Source: Rhodoferax sp. | GTDB lineage: Bacteria; Pseudomonadota; Gammaproteobacteria; Burkholderiales; Burkholderiaceae_C | Length of the DNA stretch: 64,000 nt | Reading direction: 5' to 3' | Assembly: GCF_028688795.1 (NCBI RefSeq) | Contig: NZ_JAQTXM010000007.1 | Location: 98,561 to 162,560 of the forward strand | Shown: positions 8,554 through 16,848 of the stretch, piece after piece | Position numbering within the stretch: position 1 is the first letter of the stretch | Layout: each line of letters begins with the position of its first letter | Notes under the pieces: generated by a model | Database searches by the model: none | Seen by the model: the letters and a program-made list of their open reading frames with translations, nothing else | What the model was told of the DNA's origin: nothing | Program-made: the position numbers and the translations under genes

Positions 8554-9846
8554 ATGAAACGTCGTCAATTTGTAGGTACTTTGGGCGCTGGCTCGGCGCT
8601 CGGTGCTTTTGGTACGCTTGGCATGTTGTCAGGTTGTGCATCAACCGGTGGCAGCAACGGCCCCAAAGTGGTGGTCGTCGGGGGGGGGTTTGGCGGTGCC
8701 ACTGCGGCCAAATATGTGCGTATGTGGTCTGACTATGGTATTTCTGTCACGCTGGTAGAGCCCAATGCGTCGTTCATCTCATGTCCGATCTCTAATCTGG
8801 TGATCGGTGGGGTTAAAACCATGGCCGACATCACGACACCTTATGACGGTTTGGCTAAGAATCACGGCGTAAAAATGGTTCATGATTCTGTCAGTGCGAT
8901 TGACGCCGACAAGCGGATTGTCAAATTGGCGAGTGGCGGCGAGTTGCCGTATGACCGGTTAATTCTGTCCCCTGGCATTGACTTTATGTGGGAAACTTTA
9001 CCTGGCATGGCCAAGGCGGGCGCCAAAGACAAGGTGCTGCACGCGTGGAAAGCTGGCGCCCAAACCGTGGCCTTGCGCAAGCAGTTGGAGGCCATGCCCG
9101 ATGGTGGCGTGTATGCCATGTCGATTCCGTTGGCGCCCTACCGTTGTCCTCCCGGCCCGTATGAGCGCGCTTGCCAGGTGGCCAATTACTTCAGCAAAGC
9201 CAAACCAAAATCCAAGGTGCTGATTCTCGATGCTAATGAAGATGTCACCTCTAAAGGCCCGTTGTTCAAAAAAGCTTGGGCAGAGCGTTACAAAGGCATG
9301 GTGGAGTTCCGTGGTAAACACGCCGTGCAAGATGTAGATGCGTCTACCAATACCCTTAAATTTGAGTTCCAGGATGACGTGAAAGCTGATGTACTTAACG
9401 TCATTCCGCCAATGCGTGCCGGCGCCATCGCCGTTCAAACTGGCTTGGCAACCGCCAATAAGCGTTGGTGTGAGGTTGACTTTCTGACCTTTGAATCCAA
9501 GGCTGCCAAAAACATCCATATGTTGGGTGATTCGATTCAAGTTGCGCCTGGTATGCCCAAATCCGGTCATATGGCCAACCAGCATGGCAAGACCTGCGCG
9601 GCTGCTGTGGTGGCTTTGTTGATGGACAAGACACCCAACCCATCACCAATCTACAACAACACATGCTATAGCTTTGTCAGTAGTGAGGATGTGGTCCATG
9701 TGGCCAGCGTGCACACCTATGACCCGGTAAAGAAAACAATGGTCACCGTGGCTGGTTCGGGCGGTGTTTCAAAAGCTGCCAATGAACTCGAAGGCCGTTT
9801 CGCTTTGGCATGGGCGCAAGGCATTTGGGCCGATACCTTGGGCTAA
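8554..9846 (+). CDS. fccB: Flavocytochrome c sulfide dehydrogenase flavoprotein (FccB/SoxF)
   Basis: FAD protein of 430 residues that oxidises sulfide in the periplasm. It has a twin-arginine-type leader (MKRRQFVGTLGAG) which also contains a lipobox-like LSGC near residue 28, then the dinucleotide motif VVVVGGGFGGATAAKYV near residue 38, FISCPISNLVIGG near residue 73 with a conserved cysteine, and the FCSD C-terminal domain with TCYSFVSSEDVVHV. The FAD motif is coded by a run of nine G (8680-8688), a possible slippage site. It lies between two cytochrome c genes (10 bp and 6 bp spacings), consistent with one electron-transfer unit. Confidence 0.88.
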   Translation: MKRRQFVGTLGAGSALGAFGTLGMLSGCASTGGSNGPKVVVVGGGFGGATAAKYVRMWSDYGISVTLVEPNASFISCPISNLVIGGVKTMADITTPYDGLAKNHGVKMVHDSVSAIDADKRIVKLASGGELPYDRLILSPGIDFMWETLPGMAKAGAKDKVLHAWKAGAQTVALRKQLEAMPDGGVYAMSIPLAPYRCPPGPYERACQVANYFSKAKPKSKVLILDANEDVTSKGPLFKKAWAERYKGMVEFRGKHAVQDVDASTNTLKFEFQDDVKADVLNVIPPMRAGAIAVQTGLATANKRWCEVDFLTFESKAAKNIHMLGDSIQVAPGMPKSGHMANQHGKTCAAAVVALLMDKTPNPSPIYNNTCYSFVSSEDVVHVASVHTYDPVKKTMVTVAGSGGVSKAANELEGRFALAWAQGIWADTLG

Positions 9847-9852
9847 GAAGAA

Positions 9853-10452
9853 ATGCGCACGAAAAAAACTTTTGTGGCGTCGGTGCTGGCGTTGACTTTG
9901 GGCTCCGTGTGGGCCCAGGCTGACCAAGCACGCGCTGAGAAAATTGTGTCAGGCTCGTGTTTTTTGTGCCACGGTGAAAATGGTGAGTCGTCCAGCGAGA
10001 TTTTCCCTAAACTTGCTGGACAGCATGCCAACTACATTGCCAAACAACTTGACAACTTCAAAACCGGCAAGCGTAAAAGTACCGCCATGGCAGACATGTC
10101 AAGCAGGTTGACGTCTGATGAGATGCTTGCTTTGGGGCAATACTTTGAAGCCAAAAAATCAGCAGCCGAAGCGGTAAAGGATCCTGATTTGGCAGGCGTA
10201 GGGCGATATATTTTTAATAGTGGAAATCGCTTCAGTGGTGTGCCTGCCTGCGCCAGTTGTCATGGTAAGGATGGCTTGGGTACAGCTAACTTGCCGCGTT
10301 TGGCGGGTCAGTACGCGTCTTATCTTGAAACGCAACTCAAGCTCTTTAACCAGCGGGATCGCACCAACGACAATGCTGTGATGCATTCGATTGTCAGCAA
10401 GATGTCCACGCTTGAAATGGCAGCGGTCGCTGAGTACATCAGCGGCAAATAA
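9853..10452 (+). CDS. Diheme cytochrome c4-type protein
   Basis: Secreted diheme cytochrome of 199 residues with a Sec signal (cut after VWA near residue 21) and two class I heme domains: CFLCHGENGESS near residue 35 and CASCHGKDGLGT near residue 134. Both domains have the PKLAGQ or PRLAGQ segment typical of cytochrome c4/c553. It follows fccB by 6 bp and probably carries electrons from sulfide oxidation to a terminal oxidase. The gene ends 37 bp from the convergent yeeE-type gene. Confidence 0.85.
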   Translation: MRTKKTFVASVLALTLGSVWAQADQARAEKIVSGSCFLCHGENGESSSEIFPKLAGQHANYIAKQLDNFKTGKRKSTAMADMSSRLTSDEMLALGQYFEAKKSAAEAVKDPDLAGVGRYIFNSGNRFSGVPACASCHGKDGLGTANLPRLAGQYASYLETQLKLFNQRDRTNDNAVMHSIVSKMSTLEMAAVAEYISGK

Positions 10453-10489
10453 GCGGCTCGGTCCCGGGAGCGGTTGCATCGATTATTGT

Positions 10490-11584
10490 TCAGGGTGCCC
10501 TTTGCCTGCTCACGGGGACCGTTGGTGACGCGGTGGCGGGTTGAGCATCAATCAGGCGGTCGGTCAACCCGGCTCCAGCCCACATACCCGCCAGCGCGAG
10601 CCAGGCCGTCAAGGCAAAAATTGACCCGCCCGTGATCCCCGCACCTACCGCGCAGCCGCCCGCCAGCATGGCACCAAAGCCCATCAAAATTGCACCGGCA
10701 ATATATCGGCGCATGCTGTAGCCGTCCTTGAAACCTTCCAGCGCAAAGTCTTTACCCACCCAGGCGCCAATGAAAGAGCCCAAAATCACGCCTGGCACCA
10801 GGCCAAAGTTAAAGCCAATTGCTGGAGAGGGAGAGGCCACGACGCGCATTAGCCATTCAGCTGATGGCCCGCTGAAGGTCAAACCTTGAACTGGCACGAC
10901 TTCAAATGAATTCTTTGAGACCATGTAATTGAACCCCCAGCCAGCCGCCACGGCCAAGCCGGTACCAATGCCCCCCACCCATTTCCAAAAACCCCAGCCG
11001 CTGCGAACAGAGACATATAAACCAGCAATGAGCCACAGCAATCCAAAGCCCAGGCCACCCCAATGCCCCGCCCCGACCAGCGCCAACAAGTTGCGTGCAT
11101 TGCCGCCATCTACCGTCCACCAACTGCTGATGGTTTCGCGCCAAGGTGACAGTACCCCACCAAGAGCCGCCTGGGCCGTGACAGCAAAAATCAAACCTGA
11201 GAGCAGTGCACGCAAATTTCCATTGGCGGACAGCACGAGCAAACGGCTTGCACAACCCCGCGTCATGATCATGCCAGCACCAAACAGCAATCCGCCTACC
11301 AATGCACCCGAAATGCTGCCAGTGGCTGAGATCTGTCGGGTTGCACCCACGTCCATGTGCCCTGTCAGGATCAGCAACTGAACGCCAACCACCGCGCTCG
11401 AAAAAGTCAACAACCAGACTGAGAGTTTTTCGCCGAATTTGTGATGCCAAAACTCCAGCGTGGCCGATCGCAAACAGAATTTTGACCGTTGGGCGAAGAA
11501 TCCAAACAGCGCACCAATCACGAGGCCACCCATGGCCAGCACTGTCTTGTCACCGTAACTTTCAATGATGCTGGCTAAGTTCAT
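10490..11584 (-). CDS. YeeE/YedE (DUF395) family sulfur-compound transporter
   Basis: Polytopic membrane protein of 364 residues with about nine to ten hydrophobic segments. It carries the YeeE/YedE family motifs RSKFCLRSA near residue 33, MTRGCASRLLV near residue 107 and LAGGCAVGAGITGG near residue 307, each with a conserved cysteine. The family is linked to thiosulfate or other sulfur-compound uptake. It is transcribed against the surrounding genes; its start faces the SoxH-like gene with an AT-rich 78-bp divergent spacer. The substrate cannot be told from sequence. Confidence 0.82.
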   Translation of the reverse strand: MNLASIIESYGDKTVLAMGGLVIGALFGFFAQRSKFCLRSATLEFWHHKFGEKLSVWLLTFSSAVVGVQLLILTGHMDVGATRQISATGSISGALVGGLLFGAGMIMTRGCASRLLVLSANGNLRALLSGLIFAVTAQAALGGVLSPWRETISSWWTVDGGNARNLLALVGAGHWGGLGFGLLWLIAGLYVSVRSGWGFWKWVGGIGTGLAVAAGWGFNYMVSKNSFEVVPVQGLTFSGPSAEWLMRVVASPSPAIGFNFGLVPGVILGSFIGAWVGKDFALEGFKDGYSMRRYIAGAILMGFGAMLAGGCAVGAGITGGSIFALTAWLALAGMWAGAGLTDRLIDAQPATASPTVPVSRQRAP

Positions 11585-11662
11585 CTGTGCTCCAAATTAT
11601 TCATATTTAGCTTATATTACAGAGATAAGAATAAATCGACTCAGCTTACTTTGGAGACATCC
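11585..11662. promoter_or_regulatory. AT-rich divergent promoter region
   Basis: Divergent spacer between the YeeE-type and SoxH-like genes. It contains an inverted repeat TTATTC (11598-11603) and GAATAA (11629-11634) around an A/T-rich core, a plausible operator for the ArsR-type regulator or another local factor. No -35/-10 pair could be assigned with confidence. Confidence 0.3.
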
Positions 11663-12622
11663 TTGAAAAAAATAGTTTGCGCCTCGCGCTTCTGTGTCCT
11701 GTTATTTGGTCTGTTGCTTGGTTGTTTGTCAACGGTGTACGCCGCTGGGGCTGCGCCAATGGAATTACATCAGGTGTCGCCATCTGCCTGGTATGTTCAG
11801 GGTCTATCTGCGCTAGGCTCGACTGAGAACCAAAACTTTATCTCAAACGCGGCCTTTGTTGTCACACCTGCAGGGGTGGTCGTGATTGATGCTTTGGGTT
11901 CACCTGCACTGGCGTCTCGGCTGGTCGCTGAGATCAAAAAGGTCACGCCTTTGCCCATCACGCATGTGCTGGTGACGCACTATCACGCAGATCATATTTA
12001 CGGTTTGCAAGTGTTCAAGGCGTTGGGCGCAAGAATCATTGCACACAGAGCCTCGCTGCTTTACCTGAACAGCGAAACAGCGCGGTTACGCCTGGAAGCA
12101 TCTCGCGAAGAATTGTTCCCCTGGATTGATGATAAAACACTCCTTGTGCCGGCTGACGATTGGCTTAATGGTGACAAAGAGTTGGCTATTGGTGGCGTGG
12201 TGTTTCAAGCCAAGTCAGTGGGGCCTGCGCACACCCCGGAGGATTTGGCGTTCTATATGCCGTCGGAAAAGGTGCTGTTTGCTGGTGACCTGGTGTTCCG
12301 GAGTCGCATTCCGTTTGTGGGTGGTGCCGACAGTCGTCACTGGATCACGGCATTGGACCAACTGTTAGCGTTTGATACCAATGTGATTGTGCCGGGACAC
12401 GGCCCTCTATCTAATGAGGCACGCAAAGACATGCAGCAGACCAGAGAGTACTTGGTCTACCTACGTACGGCCATGGGTCGTGCCACTGAAGCCATGGTGC
12501 CCTTCGAGGAAGCTTATAAAAACACCGATTGGACACCCTTTGAGCACTTGCCACTGTTTGGCGTGGCGAACCGAATGAACGCTTACAACACTTATTTGCT
12601 GCTTGAGCACGAGGCCAAGTAA
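11663..12622 (+). CDS. SoxH-like metallo-beta-lactamase-fold hydrolase
   Basis: Periplasmic metallo-beta-lactamase-fold protein of about 319 residues. A lysine-led Sec signal is followed by the zinc motif THYHADH near residue 112 and later metal-binding histidines (GPAHTPEDL and VPGHGPLS). The TTG at 11663 is chosen because GGAGA lies 6 bases before it and it opens directly into the signal peptide; a TTG at 11651 is the other choice. SoxH homologues occur in sox clusters but their reaction is not established. It overlaps the thioredoxin-like gene by one base (TAATG). Confidence 0.75.
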   Translation: MKKIVCASRFCVLLFGLLLGCLSTVYAAGAAPMELHQVSPSAWYVQGLSALGSTENQNFISNAAFVVTPAGVVVIDALGSPALASRLVAEIKKVTPLPITHVLVTHYHADHIYGLQVFKALGARIIAHRASLLYLNSETARLRLEASREELFPWIDDKTLLVPADDWLNGDKELAIGGVVFQAKSVGPAHTPEDLAFYMPSEKVLFAGDLVFRSRIPFVGGADSRHWITALDQLLAFDTNVIVPGHGPLSNEARKDMQQTREYLVYLRTAMGRATEAMVPFEEAYKNTDWTPFEHLPLFGVANRMNAYNTYLLLEHEAK

Positions 12623-13104
12623 TGCGCCCATCCTCATTTTTTATAACGCGCCGTCAATGGCTGCTGGCGGGTGTGACATCCAGTCTGGTGACTGTGGTCC
12701 ATTCCGCTGGTGTGGCGTTGCCAGTGCCGACTTCGTTGCCAGACGAATTGGCTGCCGCGTTGAAAAGAGGCAGTCCGCTGCTGGTGATGGTGAGTTTGGA
12801 GGGCTGCCCGTTTTGCAAGGTTGCGCGCGAGAACTACCTGGCCCCGTTGCAGCGTCAGGCTGGTCTGGCCATGGTGCAAATCGACATGCGTAACCGCCAG
12901 ATGGTGCAGGACTTCGGCGGCAACAGCCAAACCCAGGATCAACTGATCCGAAGCTGGGGTATAAAAGTAGCACCCACGGTGCTGTTTTTTGGGCGGGGTG
13001 GGGCGGAAGTGGCAGAGCGCCTTGTTGGTGGCTATATTCCAGATTTTTATGGTGCCTACTTGGATGATAGGCTGCGAACGGCTCGAGCCGCTGTGGCAAA
13101 TTGA
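12622..13104 (+). CDS. SoxW-like periplasmic thioredoxin
   Basis: Thioredoxin-fold protein of 160 residues with an arginine-containing leader (ITRRQWLLAGVTSSLVTVV) and the redox pair in EGCPFCKVARENYL near residue 59. The later APTVLFFG segment supplies the cis-proline of the fold. SoxW-type thioredoxins keep Sox proteins such as SoxY reduced in the periplasm. The start overlaps the stop of the SoxH-like gene, so the two are translationally coupled, and the FNR-like gene follows after 12 bp. The exact partner is inferred from context. Confidence 0.75.
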   Translation: MRPSSFFITRRQWLLAGVTSSLVTVVHSAGVALPVPTSLPDELAAALKRGSPLLVMVSLEGCPFCKVARENYLAPLQRQAGLAMVQIDMRNRQMVQDFGGNSQTQDQLIRSWGIKVAPTVLFFGRGGAEVAERLVGGYIPDFYGAYLDDRLRTARAAVAN

Positions 13105-13116
13105 CGAGGCAAATCC

Positions 13117-13821
13117 ATGATTCCCATCAAAACTGAATCTGCCTGGCGGGGCATCTCAGACTGCCGCAACTGCGGTATTCGCGACATGGTGCTTTTTTCT
13201 GACCTCAATGAACATGACTTTTCACAAATACATGCGCCTATAGATGACCTTGAATTTGCGAATGGCGTGGTTTTGTATGGGGAGGGCAGTGCTGTTCAAG
13301 GCATATTCACATTGCGCAGTGGCATGGTGAAGCTGGTGCGCAGCACGCTTGATGGTCGACCACGCATCGTACGGGTCCTGCGTTCTGGCGATGTTGTGGG
13401 GTTGGAAGCCCTTGCGAGCGGACACTACGACAGTGACGCTATCGCACTGACGCCAGTCTCTGTCTGTCGCATTCCATTGGAGGTGGTTCAAAAACTTGCG
13501 TCCAACAGCCCACGTCTGCATACCCAGTTGATGAGCAAGTGGCAGCGCACACTCAAGGACGCAGACGACTGGTTGGCCGACCTGAATTTTGGTACGGCGC
13601 GACAGCGTGTGACCAATTTGGTGATGAAAATGCGCAGCCCTAGCGATCACGATGTCTCAGTGCTTTTTTCGCGCGAAGATATGGGTGCCATGCTGGATCT
13701 CAAGTTTGAGACCGTCAGTCGAGAAATGACTCGCTTGGTGCGAGAGGGCGTGATTGAGCAGCTTGACAAACAGGGGCGCATCTACCGCGTGTGTTTGCCC
13801 AACAGCATTCAGTCAGACTAA
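13117..13821 (+). CDS. Crp/Fnr-family transcription regulator, FNR-like with three of four cluster cysteines
   Basis: DNA-binding regulator of 234 residues: cyclic-nucleotide-type sensor domain (about 25-145), dimer helix, and C-terminal winged helix (about 160-230) with recognition helix FETVSREMTRLV, the E-x-x-S-R pattern used by FNR to read TTGAT half-sites. Cysteines at 16, 19 (DCRNCGIRD) and 117 (VSVCRIPLE) match three of the four [4Fe-4S] ligands of E. coli FNR; the equivalent of Cys29 is missing. It may sense oxygen or another redox signal in altered form. A matching box lies at 13932-13945. Confidence 0.8.
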   Translation: MIPIKTESAWRGISDCRNCGIRDMVLFSDLNEHDFSQIHAPIDDLEFANGVVLYGEGSAVQGIFTLRSGMVKLVRSTLDGRPRIVRVLRSGDVVGLEALASGHYDSDAIALTPVSVCRIPLEVVQKLASNSPRLHTQLMSKWQRTLKDADDWLADLNFGTARQRVTNLVMKMRSPSDHDVSVLFSREDMGAMLDLKFETVSREMTRLVREGVIEQLDKQGRIYRVCLPNSIQSD

Positions 13822-13931
13822 TCGACCTGCGCAGTTATCAGCCGTTTTCAGGCAAACTCGTTGAGACGACACGTTTTTTTGCTGGGTTGAGGGTATATCC
13901 TAATATTGCTATGCAATTATTTAAGAGAACA

Positions 13932-13945
13932 TTGATATAAATCAG
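13932..13945. promoter_or_regulatory. FNR-type box upstream of the lipoprotein gene
   Basis: TTGAT-ATAA-ATCAG matches the FNR consensus TTGAT-N4-ATCAA at nine of ten arm positions. It lies about 70 bp before the GTG start of the lipoprotein gene and about 110 bp after the FNR-like gene. Activation of the lipoprotein and second FadL channel by that regulator is inferred. Confidence 0.6.
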
Positions 13946-14014
13946 TAAGTGCTGATTGTGCTGATGTCTTTTTTAGTTGCATCAGCGTCCCTACCTGTTC
14001 TATCAAGGAAAAAC

Positions 14015-14587
14015 GTGAATTCTTCAATCCGTAAACTTTTTTGGTTGCCATTGCTGGCAGCCGTTTTTTTAACTGGTTGCGGCACGATCAGCACCATGGG
14101 CAAGCTAGAAAGCGGCGCTGGCGCAGAGGCCAGCACCATGTGGGATCGCTGGATTGCGGCTGATGGTGACATTGCCGTGGCCACCACTTGGGAGCGCAAG
14201 GTCAAAGCGGGCTTAACGGTTCAGGATATCGAGCAGGCGTTTGAGCAAATTTCTGCTGAGCGCAACATGAAGGGTGTGGGTGAGTTGCCACTGTCCAAAG
14301 AATTGGAGGCGCGCACCGGCGTCAAGCAAAAATTTCTCAAGGTGTACTCCTACTGCTCGCCCGCTACCGCACGCCTGATGGTTGATTTCAGTCCTGCCAT
14401 GGGCGCTTATTTGCCTTGCCGTCTGACTGTTGTGGAGCGGGATGATGGTTTGTGGATTTACACCCTGAACATGGACATGATGGTCAAGATGGGTCGCAAG
14501 TTGCCATCCCCCCTGAAAGAAGAGGCGTGGAAAGTGCGTGAAACCATTTACCAAATGATGGACCGTGCAGCCAAAGGTGACTTCTAA
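14015..14587 (+). CDS. Lipoprotein of unknown function
   Basis: Secreted protein of 190 residues with a lipobox (VFLTGCGT, lipidation at about Cys22). The GTG at 14015 is chosen because AAGGA lies 5 bases upstream and it opens the signal directly; an in-frame reading from 13949 lacks a ribosome-binding site. The mature part has no recognised domain; it is mixed helical, with a YSYCSPATARLMVDFSPAMG segment in the middle. It lies 24 bp before the second FadL-type channel and may help assemble or gate it, which is speculation. Confidence 0.65.
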   Translation: MNSSIRKLFWLPLLAAVFLTGCGTISTMGKLESGAGAEASTMWDRWIAADGDIAVATTWERKVKAGLTVQDIEQAFEQISAERNMKGVGELPLSKELEARTGVKQKFLKVYSYCSPATARLMVDFSPAMGAYLPCRLTVVERDDGLWIYTLNMDMMVKMGRKLPSPLKEEAWKVRETIYQMMDRAAKGDF

Positions 14588-14611
14588 GCCGAACTGGCCC
14601 AAGGAGACAAC

Positions 14612-15997
14612 ATGATGCATAAATTCAGGTCTAAAAAAACACCGTGCCACGCTGTTGTTCTGGCGGCGTTGGTAGCGCCATTGTCCAGTGCCATGGCCAC
14701 CAATGGCATGCTGATGGAGGGCTATGGTGCAACAGCGACGGGCATGGGAGGTGCGTCGCAAGCGTATGACGTTGGTAACTCCGGCATGGCGCAAAACCCC
14801 GCTACCTTGGGCTTGCAACCTGAAGGGTCAACGCGTATTGGTATCAACATCGGTCTTTTGCAGCCCGATGTGAAAAGTACGGCAGTCACGCCAATGGGGA
14901 ATATGGCCGCCCAATCTGGTGGCGATAAGTACCTCATGCCTTCATTTGGTTACAGCAAGCGCAGCGGCGACTGGACCTACGGACTTGGCATGTTTGCACT
15001 GGGTGGCATGGGTACCGAGTACGACGCCAATTCATTTATGGGTAGTCTCCCCCCGGACGGTCAACCTGGTTTGCCCGCACGCTCTGAGTTGGGCGTGGGC
15101 AATGTGTTGATTCCTGTGGCTTACCAGGTCAACAACCAATGGACGGTTGGTGCCACCGTGAAATTTGTCTGGGCTTCGCTGGACCTGATGATGAATACGT
15201 CGGGGCCACAGTTAGGGAGTCTTTACGCATCCGGCAGTGGCGCCTTCGCGCCAGCGAATGTCGCTGGACTGAGTTCAGCCACATGGACCCGATTAGAGTT
15301 TTCTGATGGCGGCAAGTTTACTGGAGCGGCCAAGGGTAATGGTTATGGCCTAACTTTCGGAACTACCTATAAATTGTCAGATGATGTGATGCTGGGCGGC
15401 TCGTATCAATTGAAAACTGCGCTGAGCAATTTGGAAACGGGAAACACGGGAGCCACACTCTCCACCTCATTGGGAATGTTGCCAAGTGTCAGCGGAAAGA
15501 TCACCGTGATTGACTTTCAGATGCCCTCGGTATTGGCGGTCGGTGGCAGTTGGAAAGTGTCACCGGGTGTGATGTTGGCTGCGGACATCAAGCACATTGG
15601 CTGGTCGGAAGTCATGGATAACTTTCGCATGCGCCTTGACACCAACATTGGAAGTGTGTCGTTTGAAATTCCTCAAAAATGGAAAGATCAAACCGTGCTT
15701 AACCTGGGTGTCGCTTGGGCTGCCACTGAGGCGTTGACCCTGCGTGCCGGGCTTAACTTGGCTGACAACCCAGTGCCTGACCAGTACGTTCACCCCTTGT
15801 TTCCAGCCATTGAGAAGAACCATGTGACTTTGGGTTTTGGCTACCACTTGAGCAAGAACGATATGATTAATGCGTCCTGGTCTCATGTCCCGACGGTGAC
15901 GGTAACCAACCCTGGCAATGCGGCAAGCAACTCACCTCCAGTCGTTATTTCACATGGCCAAAATAATTTGCAGTTTAACTATGTTCGGTCCTTTTAG
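14612..15997 (+). CDS. OmpP1/FadL-family outer-membrane channel (second copy)
   Basis: Outer-membrane barrel of 461 residues, a clear paralogue of the protein at 6188-7510. They share the mature start TNGMLMEGYG, the GMGGASQA and MAQNPATLG segments, the VIDFQMPSVLA segment and LTLRAGLNLADNP. A signal peptide ends near residue 29 (AMA). AAGGAG precedes the ATG by 6 bases; an ATG one codon later is possible. Differences include a longer loop region near residues 205-225. Together with the first copy it suggests import of hydrophobic sulfur species such as elemental sulfur or polysulfide, which is inference. Confidence 0.85.
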   Translation: MMHKFRSKKTPCHAVVLAALVAPLSSAMATNGMLMEGYGATATGMGGASQAYDVGNSGMAQNPATLGLQPEGSTRIGINIGLLQPDVKSTAVTPMGNMAAQSGGDKYLMPSFGYSKRSGDWTYGLGMFALGGMGTEYDANSFMGSLPPDGQPGLPARSELGVGNVLIPVAYQVNNQWTVGATVKFVWASLDLMMNTSGPQLGSLYASGSGAFAPANVAGLSSATWTRLEFSDGGKFTGAAKGNGYGLTFGTTYKLSDDVMLGGSYQLKTALSNLETGNTGATLSTSLGMLPSVSGKITVIDFQMPSVLAVGGSWKVSPGVMLAADIKHIGWSEVMDNFRMRLDTNIGSVSFEIPQKWKDQTVLNLGVAWAATEALTLRAGLNLADNPVPDQYVHPLFPAIEKNHVTLGFGYHLSKNDMINASWSHVPTVTVTNPGNAASNSPPVVISHGQNNLQFNYVRSF

Positions 15998-16065
15998 TGC
16001 TTGGGGCCACTTCTGTTTGGCTGGCAGCGCCCTCGATTTTTTATCAATCTAAGGAGATCACAACT

Positions 16066-16383
16066 ATGAAGCGACTTGCATTTTTGGTGTTGGGTATGGC
16101 GCTCTTCAGCGCTCAAGCGCAAGAGGTTCCTGCTCTTTATGTGGGGGCTGACCTCAAGCTTGGCGAAAAGTTAATTGCAGACAACAAGTGCGAGGCATGT
16201 CATCAGCAAAAAGTGGGTGGCAACGGCAGTGCCATCTACCGCCCAACGGGTCGTGTCAATTCTTTGGGGGCGCTACGTGGACAAGTTGAGGCTTGCAATC
16301 AGATGCTCAACATCGGGCTATTTCCTGATGAGGTGACCTCTGTCTCAGCAGTGCTGAACCGGGATCATTACCGCTTCAAGTAA
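16066..16383 (+). CDS. Small periplasmic monoheme cytochrome c
   Basis: Secreted cytochrome c of 105 residues with a Sec signal (cut after AQA near residue 18) and a single heme site CEACH near residue 42. The sequence after the heme (GSAIYRPTGRVNSLGALRGQ) and the extra cysteine in VEACNQML are unusual for class I cytochromes and no methionine ligand is obvious, apart from QML. The ATG at 16066 has an AAGGAG before it; the frame is open to 15997 but without a signal. It sits between the FadL channel and the ArsR gene, and is probably an electron carrier of the sulfur pathway. Confidence 0.75.
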   Translation: MKRLAFLVLGMALFSAQAQEVPALYVGADLKLGEKLIADNKCEACHQQKVGGNGSAIYRPTGRVNSLGALRGQVEACNQMLNIGLFPDEVTSVSAVLNRDHYRFK

Positions 16384-16400
16384 GTGAAAACCCCCATAGC

Positions 16401-16432
16401 TTGACATGTCAATATGCGATATATTTGCATAT
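16401..16432. promoter_or_regulatory. Candidate promoter and operator of the ArsR-type regulator
   Basis: A TTGACA -35-like hexamer (16401-16406) is followed by the inverted repeat ATATGC (16412-16417), nine bases, GCATAT (16427-16432). The dyad overlaps where a -10 element should lie, so binding would block transcription of the regulator and the sox genes. No good -10 could be fixed. Binding by the ArsR-type protein is inferred. Confidence 0.5.
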
Positions 16433-16453
16433 CCGTATATATAGATTAAAAAG

Positions 16454-16780
16454 ATGAGCGAGCCCGATCTTCCGAAAGTGTCAGCGCCAGCGCTTGAGCG
16501 TGCGGCAGAAATTTTTGGAGTTTTGTCAACGCCTATGCGTTTGCAGATCATTGGTGCCTTGTGTGGTGGTGAGCAGAATGTGACGCATTTGCTTGGAAAA
16601 ATTGAGGCGTCCCAGCCCAACATGTCCAGGCATTTGCAAGTCATGTACCAAGCTGGTGTGCTGTCCAGGCGGCGCAGTGGCCAGCAGGTCTTTTACCGTA
16701 TCGCAGATGAATCTGTGGTGCGTGTGTGCAAAGCGGTGTGTATGCAGGCAGAGTCTGAACAATCGACATTTGCGATTTGA
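16454..16780 (+). CDS. ArsR-family repressor, probable sox regulator
   Basis: Winged-helix regulator of 108 residues of the ArsR/SmtB type, with the recognition region SQPNMSRHLQVMYQAGVLS near residues 57-75 and RRSGQQVFYRIAD forming the wing. Cysteines at about 37, 95 and 99 (ALCGGE and VRVCKAVCMQ) could act as a thiol or polysulfide switch, as in SoxR/BigR/SqrR-type repressors. It is the first gene before soxC (68-bp gap) and has a dyad in its own promoter. The inducer is not shown by sequence. Confidence 0.8.
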   Translation: MSEPDLPKVSAPALERAAEIFGVLSTPMRLQIIGALCGGEQNVTHLLGKIEASQPNMSRHLQVMYQAGVLSRRRSGQQVFYRIADESVVRVCKAVCMQAESEQSTFAI

Positions 16781-16848
16781 TTTTTGTATGCCAAATGGCA
16801 TGCGGTGTGATGATGTGATTCGAGGAACGCGTAAAAGGAGTGTTTTGA

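Noticed and set aside
9853..10452. SoxE-type sox cytochrome
   Set aside because: The two equal class I domains with PKLAGQ/PRLAGQ segments fit cytochrome c4 better.
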